Shown piece by piece: positions 24,026-33,373 of a stretch of DNA of 64,000 nt (position 1 is its first letter; the number at the start of each line of letters is the position of its first letter). The DNA is taken from assembly GCF_016921195.1 (NCBI RefSeq), contig NZ_JAFGYF010000001.1:930001-994000 (forward strand). The letters are read 5' to 3'. Origin of the DNA: Cellulosimicrobium cellulans (GTDB lineage Bacteria; Actinomycetota; Actinomycetes; Actinomycetales; Cellulomonadaceae). Position numbers and translations under genes: made by a program. Under the pieces are notes generated by a model. It did no database searches and was not told the origin of the DNA. It worked only from the letters and a program-made list of their open reading frames with translations.

Positions 24026-25481
24026 GGTTGCCCGGCACGTCGTCTACCCCGAGGGCATCGTCACCACCGCGTGGCGGCCCGTCGTGAAGAAGTGCGCCGA
24101 GCTCGGCGTGACGTTCGACGAGTGGCAGCACGGCATCGGGCGGATCGCCCTCGGCAAGCGCGCCGACGGGAAGTACGCCGCGACCGTGGGCGGCGTGGTC
24201 CTGTCCATCCCGCGCCAGGTCGGCAAGACGTTCCTCGTCGGCATGATCGTCATCGCGCTGTGCCTGCTGAACCCGGGCCTGACGGTCCTGTGGTCCGCGC
24301 ACCGCACGAAGACGTCGACGAAGACGTTCGGCTCGCTCAAGGGCATGACGTCGCGCCGCAAGATCAAGCCGCACATGCTCGAGCCGCGCAACACCAACGG
24401 CGAGCAGGAGATCCGGTTCCGCAACGGGTCGGTCATCATGTTCGGCGCGCGTGAGGGCGGGTTCGGTCGCGGATTCGACGAGGTCGACGTCGAGGTGTTC
24501 GACGAGGCGCAGATCCTCACGGAGAAGGCGCTCGAGGACATGATCGCGGCGACGAACCAGACCCGGCGGCCCGAGGGCGCGCTGCTGTTCTTCATGGGCA
24601 CCCCGCCGCGGCCTTCGGACCCCGGTCAGGAGTTCGCGAACCGGCGCAAGAAGGCCCTCGCGGGTACGTCGAAGAACATGGTCTACGTCGAGTTCTCCGC
24701 GGACCCGCAGACCGGCAAGCCGGGTGGGCCGTCGCTGGACAACCACAAGCAGTGGAAGAAGGCGAACCCGTCCTTCCCGAACCGCACGCCGGTCGAGTCG
24801 ATCGAGCGCCTACGGGAGAACCTGACCAACGACGCGTCGTTCCGCCGCGAGGGCCTGGGCATCTGGGACGAGGACAACCCGTCGTCGCGCCTGATCACCT
24901 CGGACCAGTGGTACAACACCCGCGTCCGCAAGGCGCCGGACGGTATCAAGTCGTTCGGCGTGGCGTTCTCCCTCAACGGTGACCGCGTCGCGCTCGCGGG
25001 TGCGCGCAAGCACGCCGGCGGTGTGCACGTCGAGCTCATCGACGCGATGTCGGGCGGCATCGACGACGGGATGGGCCCGCTCGCCGAGTGGCTCGCCGCG
25101 CGCTGGCGCCAGACGGCGGAGATCGTCATCTCGGGCAGGTCGGGCGCGGCCGCGCTCAAGGCGGCGCTGCGCAAGGCAGGCGTCCCCGAGCGCGTGATCC
25201 GCCTCGCGACCACCGAGCAATACCTCACGGCGTGCTCGACGTTCCACGAGGCGATCCGGTCGGGCAACGCGACGCACCTGGACCACGAGGGCCAGGCCGC
25301 GCTCGACGACTCGATCGCGGTCTCGGACAAGAAGATGCGCGGAACGTCTGGCGCGTGGGGCTGGATCGCGACCACGCCGGACGGCGACGAGACCCCTGCC
25401 GAGGCCGTGAGCCTGGCGTACCACGGCGCACTGACGACGAAGCGCAACCCGAATCGCAAGGCGAAGGCGGTGGTCATGTGA
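23982..25481 (+). CDS. terL: Terminase large subunit
   Basis: 499 aa from GTG 23982 with AAGGAGG 10 bases upstream. The ATPase domain has Walker A-like SIPRQVGKTF (about residue 72-81) and Walker B VDVEVFDEAQ (about 165-175). A nuclease domain follows with SFGVAFSLNGDRVALAG and later acidic residues. It packages DNA into the prohead. Its stop overlaps the portal GTG by 3 bases. Confidence 0.92.
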   Translation: MTKTATRTSTPKLSEVARHVVYPEGIVTTAWRPVVKKCAELGVTFDEWQHGIGRIALGKRADGKYAATVGGVVLSIPRQVGKTFLVGMIVIALCLLNPGLTVLWSAHRTKTSTKTFGSLKGMTSRRKIKPHMLEPRNTNGEQEIRFRNGSVIMFGAREGGFGRGFDEVDVEVFDEAQILTEKALEDMIAATNQTRRPEGALLFFMGTPPRPSDPGQEFANRRKKALAGTSKNMVYVEFSADPQTGKPGGPSLDNHKQWKKANPSFPNRTPVESIERLRENLTNDASFRREGLGIWDEDNPSSRLITSDQWYNTRVRKAPDGIKSFGVAFSLNGDRVALAGARKHAGGVHVELIDAMSGGIDDGMGPLAEWLAARWRQTAEIVISGRSGAAALKAALRKAGVPERVIRLATTEQYLTACSTFHEAIRSGNATHLDHEGQAALDDSIAVSDKKMRGTSGAWGWIATTPDGDETPAEAVSLAYHGALTTKRNPNRKAKAVVM

Positions 25482-27118
25482 CGAAGGGCTCGGGCCTCGC
25501 GTTCTTCCCGGCGATGTGGGCCACCCCGCAGGTGCTTGGGCTCAACCCCGAAACGCAGCAGGTCCTCAACGAGCTCGGCGAGCAGTGGGCTCGGTGCCTG
25601 CCGCGCAACATCGAGCGGATGCTGTACCTCGACGCGAAGAACCGTCTCAAGGACCTCGCCGTCTCGATCCCGCCGAACATCCTGGACAAGCTCGAGACCG
25701 TGCTCGGCTGGCCCGCGAAGGCGGTCTACGAGCTGTCGAACCGGATCGTCTTCGAGCGCGTCGCCGGCGTCGACGACACCGACCGCGACCCGTTCGGGAT
25801 CTCGACGCTCCTCGAGGACAACCGGTTCGAGATCGAGTTCCCGCAGGCCGTGAGCAGCTCGCTCGCGCAGTCCGTCGCGTTCGTCTCCACGACCAACGGC
25901 GACGCCGCGGCCGGCGAGCCGGACGTCCTCATCGCGTTCCACTCCGCGCTGTGGGCCACCGGGCTGTGGAACCGCCGCACGCGCGCGCTGCGCGCCGGCA
26001 TGCTCGTCAACGACGTCGACGAGCTCGGCGCGCCCACGATGCTGACCGTCATGGTTCCGGGCGAGACGATCGTCTGCCTCAAGGGCCCCGGCGGTTGGTA
26101 CGTCGGTGACGTCTACCGCAACCACCTGCGCGGGCGCATCCCGATGGAGGCGATGCCGTTCCGGCCCACGCTCGAGCGCCCGTTCGGCCGCTCGCGCATC
26201 GACCGGCCCGTCATGTCCGTGACCGACCGCGCGATGCGCGCCTCGGCCCGCCTCGAGGTCCACTCCGAGCTGTTCTCGGCGCTCAAGCTCATCCTCCTCG
26301 GCGCGGACGAGAAGGCGTTCCAGAGCAGCGACGGTAAGGCCATACCGCTGTGGTCGTTCTACATGGGCCGCCTCAACACGCTGTCCAAGGACGAGGACGG
26401 CGACCTGCCCAAGCTCGAGCAGATCGCCGCGCAGTCGCCCGAGCCGCACATCGCGGTGCTGCGCCAGCTCGCCGCCGAGTTCTCCGGGCACACCGGGGTC
26501 CCGCTCGGCTCGCTCGGCATCTCGACCGACAACCCGGAGTCCGCCGGCGCGAAGCAGGAAGCACGCCAGGACATCGTGGGCGACGCCGAGAACCAGCACA
26601 TCGTGTACGGCGCAGCGCTCAAGCGGACCTTCGCCAACGCCGTCATGCTGCGCGACGGGCTCACCGAACCGCCCGCCGGCATGCGGGACCTCAAGCTCCG
26701 GTTCCGGCCGCCGTCGAAGCCAACGCTCTCCGCGCTCGCGGACGCTGGGTCGAAGCAGCTCGCCGCGCTGCCCGAGCTCGCGCAGGACGAGGTCGGGCTC
26801 GAGCTCGCCGGCCTCGACTCCGGGCAGATCGAGCGTGTCATGGCCGGTCGTCGTCGCCGTCAGGGGCGGGCCGCGCTCGAGGCGGTCGCCGCGGTCGGCG
26901 CCGCACGGGAGCAGGGCCAGTCCGCGGCCGCCACGGCGACCGAGGACGCGCAGCGGCTCAAGGTCCAGTTCGAGGCGCTTGGCCTCGGCGTGCGCGCCGG
27001 CGTCGACCCCGACGAGGTCGCCGCCCGGGTCGGCCTCCCGGGGATCAAGTTCACCGGCGCCGTGCCGGTCGCTCTGCGCATGCCCGAGAGCGAGGCCCGA
27101 GGGCTCGAGGAGAAGTAG
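25478..27118 (+). CDS. Portal protein
   Basis: 546 aa from GTG 25478. Position directly after TerL, length and the central segment GVPLGSLGISTDNPESAGAK fit SPP1 gp6-type portals. The C-terminus is helical and Ala-rich. It forms the dodecameric ring for DNA entry and tail attachment. Confidence 0.85.
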   Translation: MTKGSGLAFFPAMWATPQVLGLNPETQQVLNELGEQWARCLPRNIERMLYLDAKNRLKDLAVSIPPNILDKLETVLGWPAKAVYELSNRIVFERVAGVDDTDRDPFGISTLLEDNRFEIEFPQAVSSSLAQSVAFVSTTNGDAAAGEPDVLIAFHSALWATGLWNRRTRALRAGMLVNDVDELGAPTMLTVMVPGETIVCLKGPGGWYVGDVYRNHLRGRIPMEAMPFRPTLERPFGRSRIDRPVMSVTDRAMRASARLEVHSELFSALKLILLGADEKAFQSSDGKAIPLWSFYMGRLNTLSKDEDGDLPKLEQIAAQSPEPHIAVLRQLAAEFSGHTGVPLGSLGISTDNPESAGAKQEARQDIVGDAENQHIVYGAALKRTFANAVMLRDGLTEPPAGMRDLKLRFRPPSKPTLSALADAGSKQLAALPELAQDEVGLELAGLDSGQIERVMAGRRRRQGRAALEAVAAVGAAREQGQSAAATATEDAQRLKVQFEALGLGVRAGVDPDEVAARVGLPGIKFTGAVPVALRMPESEARGLEEK

Positions 27119-27121
27119 CTG

Positions 27122-27853
27122 ATGGTCACCCAGGCCAAGGCCGCCGAGCTCCGCCACGCCCAGGCCGGCCTCCTGACGCTGCTCTCGCGTGACCTCGCGG
27201 CGTTCTTCGCGTCGCTCGACCTGGACAAGCCCGAGCGCGCGCGCGACGCGCTCCTCGAGTACCTGCCGCTGCTGGTCGCGCAGTACGGCGAGGCGGGCGC
27301 GGCGGCCGCGGCCGACTGGTTCGACGAGGTCCGCGCGGAGGAGCGGGTCCCGGGCCGGTTCCGTGCCGAGGCCGCCGAGCCCGTCGAGCCGGAGATCGTC
27401 GAGGCGTCCGTCCGGTACTCCGCGGGGCACCTGTTCACCGCGGCGCCCGGGCTCGCGCTGCCGTCGCTGCAGAGCGCGGCGAGCAAGCAGGTCCTCCTGC
27501 CCGCTCGCCAGACGATCGTCCGGGCGACCGGGCGCGACCCCCGCGCGAGCGGGTGGGGACGCCTCACCCGTTCCGGGGCCTGCGACTTCTGCCGGTTCCT
27601 CGCCCAGCGCGGAGCGGTCTACAAGGAAGCGACGGCGCACTTCGCGTCGCACGGCGACTGCAACTGCGCTGCCGTCCCGTCCTGGGACCAGGATGCGCCC
27701 GAGGTCGACGTCGACGCCTACGTCGCCTCTCAGCGCATGGAGTCCGTGCGCCGACGCGCGGCCGCCGGAGACGCCGCGGCCGCGAGGCAGCTCGAGGAGC
27801 ACACGGCGCGCGTGCGCGACTACATCGACGCGTTCATCGCCGTCGACGACTGA
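27122..27853 (+). CDS. MuF-like minor head protein
   Basis: 243 aa. The conserved zinc-like segment CDFCRFLAQRG, followed by FASHGDCNCAAVPSWD (about residues 155-190), is typical of VG15/MuF-type head morphogenesis proteins. It lies between portal and scaffold as expected. It is usually present in few copies in the head. Confidence 0.75.
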   Translation: MVTQAKAAELRHAQAGLLTLLSRDLAAFFASLDLDKPERARDALLEYLPLLVAQYGEAGAAAAADWFDEVRAEERVPGRFRAEAAEPVEPEIVEASVRYSAGHLFTAAPGLALPSLQSAASKQVLLPARQTIVRATGRDPRASGWGRLTRSGACDFCRFLAQRGAVYKEATAHFASHGDCNCAAVPSWDQDAPEVDVDAYVASQRMESVRRRAAAGDAAAARQLEEHTARVRDYIDAFIAVDD

Positions 27854-27943
27854 TCTTCCGGCCGCACGGCCGGGACACCCACCCATCCACCACCGCGGAC
27901 CCGCACGGGCGCCGCGGCGATCCCGCACGGGAGGACAACCCAG

Positions 27944-28105
27944 ATGAGCACCGAGAGCGAGCCGCAGGCCAGCACTGCCGACGTGCTCGGGAAGTTCCGC
28001 AAGGAGCTGATCGAGCAGGGCTTCAACGAGGACGAGGCGTTCACCCTGGCCCGCCAGGCCGCGCAGTCGATCTTCGAGCACGACTACCTCGTGGTGAAGG
28101 CATGA
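27944..28105 (+). CDS. Small head-region protein
   Basis: 53 aa from ATG 27944 with GGGAGGA upstream. Helical (KFRKELIEQGFNEDEAFTLA). Its stop overlaps the scaffold start (ATGA). Too small to assign; possibly a scaffold or decoration helper. Confidence 0.65.
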   Translation: MSTESEPQASTADVLGKFRKELIEQGFNEDEAFTLARQAAQSIFEHDYLVVKA

Positions 28106-28701
28106 GCGGCGCACCGACCCCCGCGGCCCCGGGAACGCCGACCCCGCCCACGCCCACCTCGGCCCCACCGCCGGCGGCTGCACAGCCCCCGGCACCCGCG
28201 CCCGCCCCGACGCCGATCCCGGCCGACCCGCCGGCTCCTGCACAGGAGCCGGACTGGAAGGCCGAGGCGCGCAAGTGGGAGGACCGGGCGAAGGCGAACA
28301 AGGCCGCGGCCGAGGAGCTCGAGCGGATCAAGGCCGAGAAGATGACCGACGAGCAGAAGGCCGCCAAGGCGCTCGCGGACGCGCAGGCCGAGCTCGCGCA
28401 GTACAAGACGCGCGAGCAGGTCGCGACGTGGTCGGCCGAGATCGTCCAGGGCTCGAGCGTGCCGGCGTCCGCGCTGCGCGGCTCGACCCGCGAGGAGCTC
28501 GAGGCGCACTTCGAGGAGCTCAAGGCGCTCATCACCCCCCAGCCGCCCGCCGCCCAGCCGGTGCCGACCGTCACGCAGACACCGCCGACACCGCCCGGGA
28601 ACGTGCCGCTCCGCGACCAGATCGCTGCCGCCGAGAAGGCCGGCAACTTCGAGCTCGCGGGGCAGCTCAAGGCGATGCAGCTGGGGTCCGTCTCTCCGTA
28701 A
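28102..28701 (+). CDS. Capsid scaffolding protein
   Basis: 199 aa: a Pro/Ala-rich N-terminal 50 residues, then a long coiled-coil-like helix (about 52-115, with EARKWEDRAKANKAAAEELE), and a short basic/helical C-terminus. This layout and the position before the capsid gene are typical of siphophage scaffolds. Confidence 0.8.
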   Translation: MSGAPTPAAPGTPTPPTPTSAPPPAAAQPPAPAPAPTPIPADPPAPAQEPDWKAEARKWEDRAKANKAAAEELERIKAEKMTDEQKAAKALADAQAELAQYKTREQVATWSAEIVQGSSVPASALRGSTREELEAHFEELKALITPQPPAAQPVPTVTQTPPTPPGNVPLRDQIAAAEKAGNFELAGQLKAMQLGSVSP

Positions 28702-28728
28702 CCACGACCCCCAGAAAGGGGTGACCCG

Positions 28729-29712
28729 ATGCCCGGTATCACCGGACAGGGAACCACGTTCAACCTGCCGAACTACGTCGGCGAGCTCTTCGCCGCGTCC
28801 CCCGAGGACACGCCGCTGCTCTCCTCGATCGGCGGTCTCACCGGCGGCGAGTCTGTCGGCGCGACGCTGTTCGAGTGGCAGGGCTACGACCTGCGCGACG
28901 CGCAGGACGACCGTCAGCGGCTCGAGGGCGCGGACGCGCCCACGGGCGAGGCGCGCGTGCGGTACAACGCGTCGAACGTCGTCGAGATCCACCAGGAGGC
29001 CGTCTCGATCTCCTACACGAAGCAGGGCGCCACGAAGCAGCGCGGCGCCGGCGCGACGGCGGTGACGGTCGGCTCGACAGTCATCCCGGCCGACGAGCTC
29101 GCGTGGCAGCTGCAGCAGCAGTTCAAGCAGATCGCGCGCGACGTCGAGCTGACGTTCTGGACGGGCACCTACGCCCGCCCGGCGGACAACACCGCGCCGC
29201 GTAAGACCCGTGGCCTCATCGAGGCGACCACGACGAACGTCGTGACCGCCGAGTACGCCGCGGGCGCGACCCCCGGCTCCGCGCTCACCGAGGAGCTCGT
29301 CCTCGACCTCATGCAGGAGGTCTGGGAGAACGGCGGCATCCAGGAGGGCGAGACCCGCACCGTCGGTGTCAACGCTGGCCTCAAGCGCGTCCTGACGAAG
29401 ATCTTCATCAAGGACCGCGGGTACGAGGAGCAGTCGCGCAACGTCGGCGGTGTGAACCTGCAGACGTTCGAGACCGACTTCGGCCGGGTGAACATCATGC
29501 TCAACCGGTACATCCCGACGAACGTGCTGCAGGTGGCCTCGCTCGAGGAGCTCAAGCCGGCGTTCCTCGAGATCCCCGGCAAGGGGCACTTCTTCGCCGA
29601 GCCCCTCGCCAAGACCGGCGCCTCCGACAAGGTGCAGATCTACGGCGAGATCGGCCTGAACTACGGCAACGAGCGCAAGCACGGCAAGATCGTGCTCACC
29701 GAGGGGGCCTGA
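28729..29712 (+). CDS. Major capsid protein, SU10/DUF5309 type
   Basis: 327 aa, with AGAAAGGGG before the ATG. It has the N-terminal TFNLPNYVGELFAASPEDTP segment and the ending of SU10-type capsid proteins, which adopt the HK97 fold. Length about 300-340 is usual. No protease is visible nearby, so maturation by cleavage is not evident. Confidence 0.85.
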   Translation: MPGITGQGTTFNLPNYVGELFAASPEDTPLLSSIGGLTGGESVGATLFEWQGYDLRDAQDDRQRLEGADAPTGEARVRYNASNVVEIHQEAVSISYTKQGATKQRGAGATAVTVGSTVIPADELAWQLQQQFKQIARDVELTFWTGTYARPADNTAPRKTRGLIEATTTNVVTAEYAAGATPGSALTEELVLDLMQEVWENGGIQEGETRTVGVNAGLKRVLTKIFIKDRGYEEQSRNVGGVNLQTFETDFGRVNIMLNRYIPTNVLQVASLEELKPAFLEIPGKGHFFAEPLAKTGASDKVQIYGEIGLNYGNERKHGKIVLTEGA

Positions 29713-29714
29713 TC

Positions 29715-30236
29715 ATGGGTGTCATCGTCCGGTCCGAGAAGTACAAGGGCCTGATCGTCGGCGACGTCGGCGTGCGGTTCGTCGACGGCGAGCTCGAGGT
29801 CGAGGACCCGAAGGTCCTCGCCCGGCTGCGCCGCCTCGCCCACCTGGGCGTCGTCGTCCCTGACGATGCCCCGAGCGGGCGCCGCAGCGGGTCGCGTGGC
29901 GGCTCCAAGGCGGGTCAGGGTGCGAAGGGCAAGGGGAAGGCCCCCGAGCCCGCCAACGACCCGCAGAAGCCCGCCGATGTGCCCGAGGGTCGCGTCTCCG
30001 AGCCGAAGGGCAACGCCTCGCGCGAGGAGTGGGCGGCCTACGCCGCGCACCTCGGCGTCGACGTGCCCGAGGACGCGGGTCGCGACGCGATCAAGGAGCT
30101 CGTCGAGGCCGCGGCCGCGGACGGCGCGTCCGAGGCCGAGCAGCCCACGGACGCCGACGCCGAGGAGTCGGAGGACGACGAGTCCGACGACGTCGCGGAC
30201 GACGGCGACAAGGCCGACGGCGAGACCGACTGGTGA
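29715..30236 (+). CDS. Head protein with HeH-like segment, probable head decoration or connector
   Basis: 173 aa. The N-terminal domain is beta-rich (about 1-50), followed by a Gly/Lys/Pro linker, a helix-extended-loop-helix-like part (NASREEWAAYAAHLGVDV, about 96-130) and a very acidic tail of Asp/Glu. Similar proteins follow the capsid gene in many actinophages. Confidence 0.6.
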   Translation: MGVIVRSEKYKGLIVGDVGVRFVDGELEVEDPKVLARLRRLAHLGVVVPDDAPSGRRSGSRGGSKAGQGAKGKGKAPEPANDPQKPADVPEGRVSEPKGNASREEWAAYAAHLGVDVPEDAGRDAIKELVEAAAADGASEAEQPTDADAEESEDDESDDVADDGDKADGETDW

Positions 30237-30254
30237 GCGAGGGGAGGCCCGGTC

Positions 30255-30650
30255 ATGGCATACGCACTGGTCTCTGACCTGAAGCTGCGGTGGCCGGGCC
30301 TCCCCGACACCGACGAGGCCAAGGCACGAGCGCGCACGCTGCTCGACGACGCGGCCGCGGTCCTCGACGCCGAGAAGGCGCCCGTGGTCGTCGACGGCGC
30401 CGTGACCGACGTCGCCGTGCGGCGCATGATCTCGTGCGCCATGGTCGAACGCGCGATGCGCTCAGACAGCACCAGCCAGCCCGGGGTCACGCAGCAGGCG
30501 ACGACGATGGGCCCGTTCTCCAAGTCGCTCACGTTCGCGAACCCGACCGGCGACCTGTACCTCACTAAGCAGGACCGCCGCCTGCTCGGCGTCCTCAAGC
30601 AGCGCGCGGCGTCGATCGACCTTCTCGCCTGCCCGGAGGACGTCTCGTGA
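30255..30650 (+). CDS. Head-tail connector (Gp15/Gp19 type)
   Basis: 131 aa, mainly helical, with the pattern AYALVSDLKLRWPGL and a C-terminal KQDRRLLGVLKQRA. This pattern, size and position match the first head-tail connector of siphophages. Confidence 0.7.
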   Translation: MAYALVSDLKLRWPGLPDTDEAKARARTLLDDAAAVLDAEKAPVVVDGAVTDVAVRRMISCAMVERAMRSDSTSQPGVTQQATTMGPFSKSLTFANPTGDLYLTKQDRRLLGVLKQRAASIDLLACPEDVS

Positions 30651-30976
30651 TCGCAGAGCTGCTCCCCGACGAGTTCACCCCGCACACGGTCCTCGTGCGC
30701 GACTTCCTCGAGGACACGGGCATGGGCTCGACCTACGGCCCGCCGCGCCCCGTCGCAGCGTTCGCGGAGGACGAGCAGAAGATCGTCCGCAACCGCGACG
30801 GCGCCGAGGTCGTCTCGACGTCACAGGTCCACGTCAACTTCGTCGAGGCGATCCCGCTCGGGTCCCTCGTCACGGTCTGGCCCGGGATGCCCGGCGAGCG
30901 CGAGGCTGAGGTCCTCGCGATCGGGCGCCACCAGGCGCCCGGCTGGCCGGCGTTTCAGACGCTGTCGCTCGAGTGA
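30647..30976 (+). CDS. Head-tail stopper-like protein
   Basis: 109 aa, GTG overlapping the upstream stop by 4 bases. It is beta-rich, and position and size fit the stopper of siphophage connectors (SPP1 gp16 type). Its last 22 bases are overlapped by the opposite-strand gene at 30955. Confidence 0.6.
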   Translation: MIAELLPDEFTPHTVLVRDFLEDTGMGSTYGPPRPVAAFAEDEQKIVRNRDGAEVVSTSQVHVNFVEAIPLGSLVTVWPGMPGEREAEVLAIGRHQAPGWPAFQTLSLE

Positions 30977-31275
30977 CCGCGCACCTGCGCCTGTAGTGCG
31001 GCGAGCTGCGCGGCCTGGGTGGCCTCGCGGTTCGCGGCCGCGCGCTTGCTCGCCATGACGAGGAGCGTGATCGCCCCGGCGACGAGCGCGACGCCGAGGA
31101 ACGGCGCAACGCGAGCCACGAAGAACACCAAGCCCGTCCCGGGTGCGTCGCTGGCGCTGGTCGCGGCCCCGATCGTGAAGAGCGGCCACACGATGAGCAG
31201 CACCAGGATGCCGGCGGCGAGCAGCGGCCATCCCCACGCGCGGAGCGTCCCGGTCGGTCGAATCCCCTGATCCAT
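30955..31275 (-). CDS. Two-TM membrane protein on the opposite strand (moron)
   Basis: 106 aa. Two hydrophobic segments (about residues 15-38 and 48-75) flank a short Gly/Ala loop, followed by a basic helical tail. It fills an otherwise empty 335-bp gap in the structural operon and points the opposite way, so it must have its own promoter. TAGCCT lies 6 bases before the ATG. A lysogeny-expressed exclusion protein is the leading idea. Confidence 0.6.
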   Translation of the reverse strand: MDQGIRPTGTLRAWGWPLLAAGILVLLIVWPLFTIGAATSASDAPGTGLVFFVARVAPFLGVALVAGAITLLVMASKRAAANREATQAAQLAALQAQVRGHSSDSV

Positions 31276-31311
31276 GCGCTGAGGCTACGCGAGCCGAGGA
31301 GGTGGTCTTGG

Positions 31312-31665
31312 GTGAAGTTCTATCTCCCGATCCTGTCGACGATCGAGCAGGCCGCGCAGGACGGGCTACGCGCGGCAGGTGATGCTCTGCTCGAGGAGTC
31401 GAACAGCCGCGCGCCGGAGAACCTCGGGGACCTCAAGGAGGCCGGCGAGGTGCAAGTGGAGGACCTCACGGTCGCCGTCACGTACCAGACGCCGAAGCGC
31501 GCAGGGCACAAGAACCGGTACCCGTACATCGCGCGCCAGCACGAGGACATGACCTACGAGCACGAGGGCGGCGGGCCGAAGTTCCTCGAGTCCGCCGGTC
31601 AGGACATGCGCGGCGAGCTCGCGCAGATCCTCGCGGCCAAGATCCGAGAGGAGCTCGGCGGCTGA
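31312..31665 (+). CDS. HK97 gp10-like tail completion protein
   Basis: 117 aa from GTG 31312, with GAGGAGG about 8 bases upstream. The pattern SRAPENLGDLKEAGEVQV is typical of the HK97 gp10 family. It helps join the tail to the head. Confidence 0.7.
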   Translation: MKFYLPILSTIEQAAQDGLRAAGDALLEESNSRAPENLGDLKEAGEVQVEDLTVAVTYQTPKRAGHKNRYPYIARQHEDMTYEHEGGGPKFLESAGQDMRGELAQILAAKIREELGG

Positions 31666-32084
31666 TGGACGACGCGGCTCTCACCAAGGTCCTGCTGTGG
31701 ATCCTCGCGGCTCGGTGCGGCTGGGCCTGGATCCCGGACGGCATCAACCCCTCCGCGGCCGTGCGCCTGTTCTACGGCGTGATCGGGACCACCCCGGACG
31801 AGGCCGTCGGCGTGACCGTCTACGGCGGCTCCGACGAACTCGAGAACGGCCTCACGGCCCGCCGCGTACAGCTCTGGCACCGCGGGCCCACGAACGCCCC
31901 GGACGGGGCTGACGCGCTCGCGGGCGCCTCGTTCGCGGCGCTGCAGGGCCTCTCCCGCGTGGGAGGCATCAACACGGCGTTCCGCCTGAACTTCGCGCAC
32001 CTGGGCGCGGACGCCAACGGCCGTCAGGAGCGGTCGGACAACTACCAGATCATCATCGACAACCCGGAGGCTTCCCATGCCTGA
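31665..32084 (+). CDS. Tail terminator-like protein
   Basis: 139 aa, TGATG overlap with the previous gene. Alpha/beta composition, size and position between gp10-like and the major tail protein fit tail terminator/minor capsid proteins. It stops tail tube growth and joins the head. No strong sequence motif is visible. Confidence 0.6.
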   Translation: MDDAALTKVLLWILAARCGWAWIPDGINPSAAVRLFYGVIGTTPDEAVGVTVYGGSDELENGLTARRVQLWHRGPTNAPDGADALAGASFAALQGLSRVGGINTAFRLNFAHLGADANGRQERSDNYQIIIDNPEASHA

Positions 32085-32847
32085 CGCTCCCGCACTCCCG
32101 GCCGGTGCCACACTCGGCAAGTCGTTCGAGTACGGCATCCAGATCGACCTCGGCTACCCGGGAGGGACCGAGAACTGGGTGAACATCAACCGGATCTCGG
32201 ACTTCAACCCGACCCCGACGCCCGTCACGCAGGACGTGCAGACCTACGACGACTTCGGCGCGCCGAACGAGGACAAGACCTCGGAGTCGTGGGCCGTCGC
32301 GTTCTCGGTCCTGGGCAACCGCATCGCCGGCACGGGCAAGTTCGTGCCCGACGTGCAGAAGCTCGTGGACTCGACCCGGCCGGAGACGACCGGTGAGGCC
32401 GCGGTCGTGCGCGTCCGGTACTTCCACAAGCCGGAGTCCATCACGCCCGACCCGGACGACGCCTACGAGGGCCTCGCGACGGCCTCGCTCGCCCGCCAGA
32501 ACGCCGGCGCGGACGGCGCGGCCGAGCGCATCGGCGTGACCCTGACCGGCAAGGGCAAGCGCAAGTCGATCGTGAACCCGTTCACCGGTTGGGGCGCGAC
32601 GGCCCCGACGATCACGGGCGTCACTCCCGAGGGCGCTGGCGACGGCGACCTCGTCACGATCGTGGGCTCCGGCTTCATCGGCGTCACGGGGATCACGATC
32701 GACGGCGCCCCGGTGACCGAGTTCGTCGCGGTCAACGCCGCCACGATCATGGCCGTCGTGCCGGTCGGTGACGCTGGCGACGTCCCGGTCATCGTGACGA
32801 ACGCGGCCGGCGCGTCGGACGCGTTCGTCTACACGCGCGGCGCCTGA
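32077..32847 (+). CDS. Major tail protein with C-terminal TIG/Ig-like domain
   Basis: 256 aa. Residues 1-165 are the tube domain. Residues about 172-256 form an IPT/TIG-type Ig-like domain (APTITGVTPEGAGDGDLVTI and FIGVTGITIDGAPVTEF). Surface Ig domains on tail tubes are thought to help bind cell surfaces. It overlaps the upstream gene by 8 bases. Confidence 0.8.
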   Translation: MPDAPALPAGATLGKSFEYGIQIDLGYPGGTENWVNINRISDFNPTPTPVTQDVQTYDDFGAPNEDKTSESWAVAFSVLGNRIAGTGKFVPDVQKLVDSTRPETTGEAAVVRVRYFHKPESITPDPDDAYEGLATASLARQNAGADGAAERIGVTLTGKGKRKSIVNPFTGWGATAPTITGVTPEGAGDGDLVTIVGSGFIGVTGITIDGAPVTEFVAVNAATIMAVVPVGDAGDVPVIVTNAAGASDAFVYTRGA

Positions 32848-32848
32848 C

Positions 32849-33373
32849 GTGTCGGTCGATTTCTCCGCCTGGGCGGTGCCCTCGCTCGACCTCACCCTGG
32901 GCGGGCGGACCTTCACGGTCCGCCCGCCCAGCGTGGGCGACATGGGCAAGGTCCTCGCATGCGCCGTGCGCGGCGAAGTGAACCTCGGCATCGCGAAGGG
33001 CCCGATCCCCGCCGACGTCCAGGCCGTCCTCGACACGATCGGCCCCGACGACCACCCCGCGCTCGGCAACGAGACCTTCCGCGAGATGGTCGACGCCGGC
33101 GTGCACCCGACGACGATCAACCGCGTCGCGTACTACTGCGTCTTCTACTGGGCGCGCGGCAAGGACGTCGCCGACATCTACGCCACCTGGCTCTGGTCCC
33201 CGCGCGACGCCGCGGCCGCCGAGCAGGCGCCAGCCGAGGAGGACGACGACCTCCCAAAAGCGCCGCCGACCTCACGCCGGAGCAGTGGGCACGGTTCGGG
33301 GTCGGCGAACCGATCGGCGAAGACGAGCAGGGCATCCCGATCTTCGCGGACTACCGGATCCCGCAGCGGCTGA
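32849..33373 (+). CDS. Tail assembly chaperone, unshifted product (G)
   Basis: 174 aa in frame 0 from GTG 32849. The first 130 residues are well folded; after the slippery site at 33253 the frame-0 tail is a Ser/Arg-rich read-through. This is the short form of the chaperone pair upstream of the tape measure gene. Confidence 0.75.
   Translation: MSVDFSAWAVPSLDLTLGGRTFTVRPPSVGDMGKVLACAVRGEVNLGIAKGPIPADVQAVLDTIGPDDHPALGNETFREMVDAGVHPTTINRVAYYCVFYWARGKDVADIYATWLWSPRDAAAAEQAPAEEDDDLPKAPPTSRRSSGHGSGSANRSAKTSRASRSSRTTGSRSG

Noticed and set aside
24683-28243. 1186-aa minus-strand frame across packaging and head genes
   Set aside because: It lies opposite TerL, portal, MuF and scaffold genes, all well supported; it is a GC-bias artefact.
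28729-29712. Capsid protease fused to or beside the capsid gene
   Set aside because: No protease motif in the capsid region; the Clp-fold protease at 43858 is in the opposite-strand cargo region, far from head genes.
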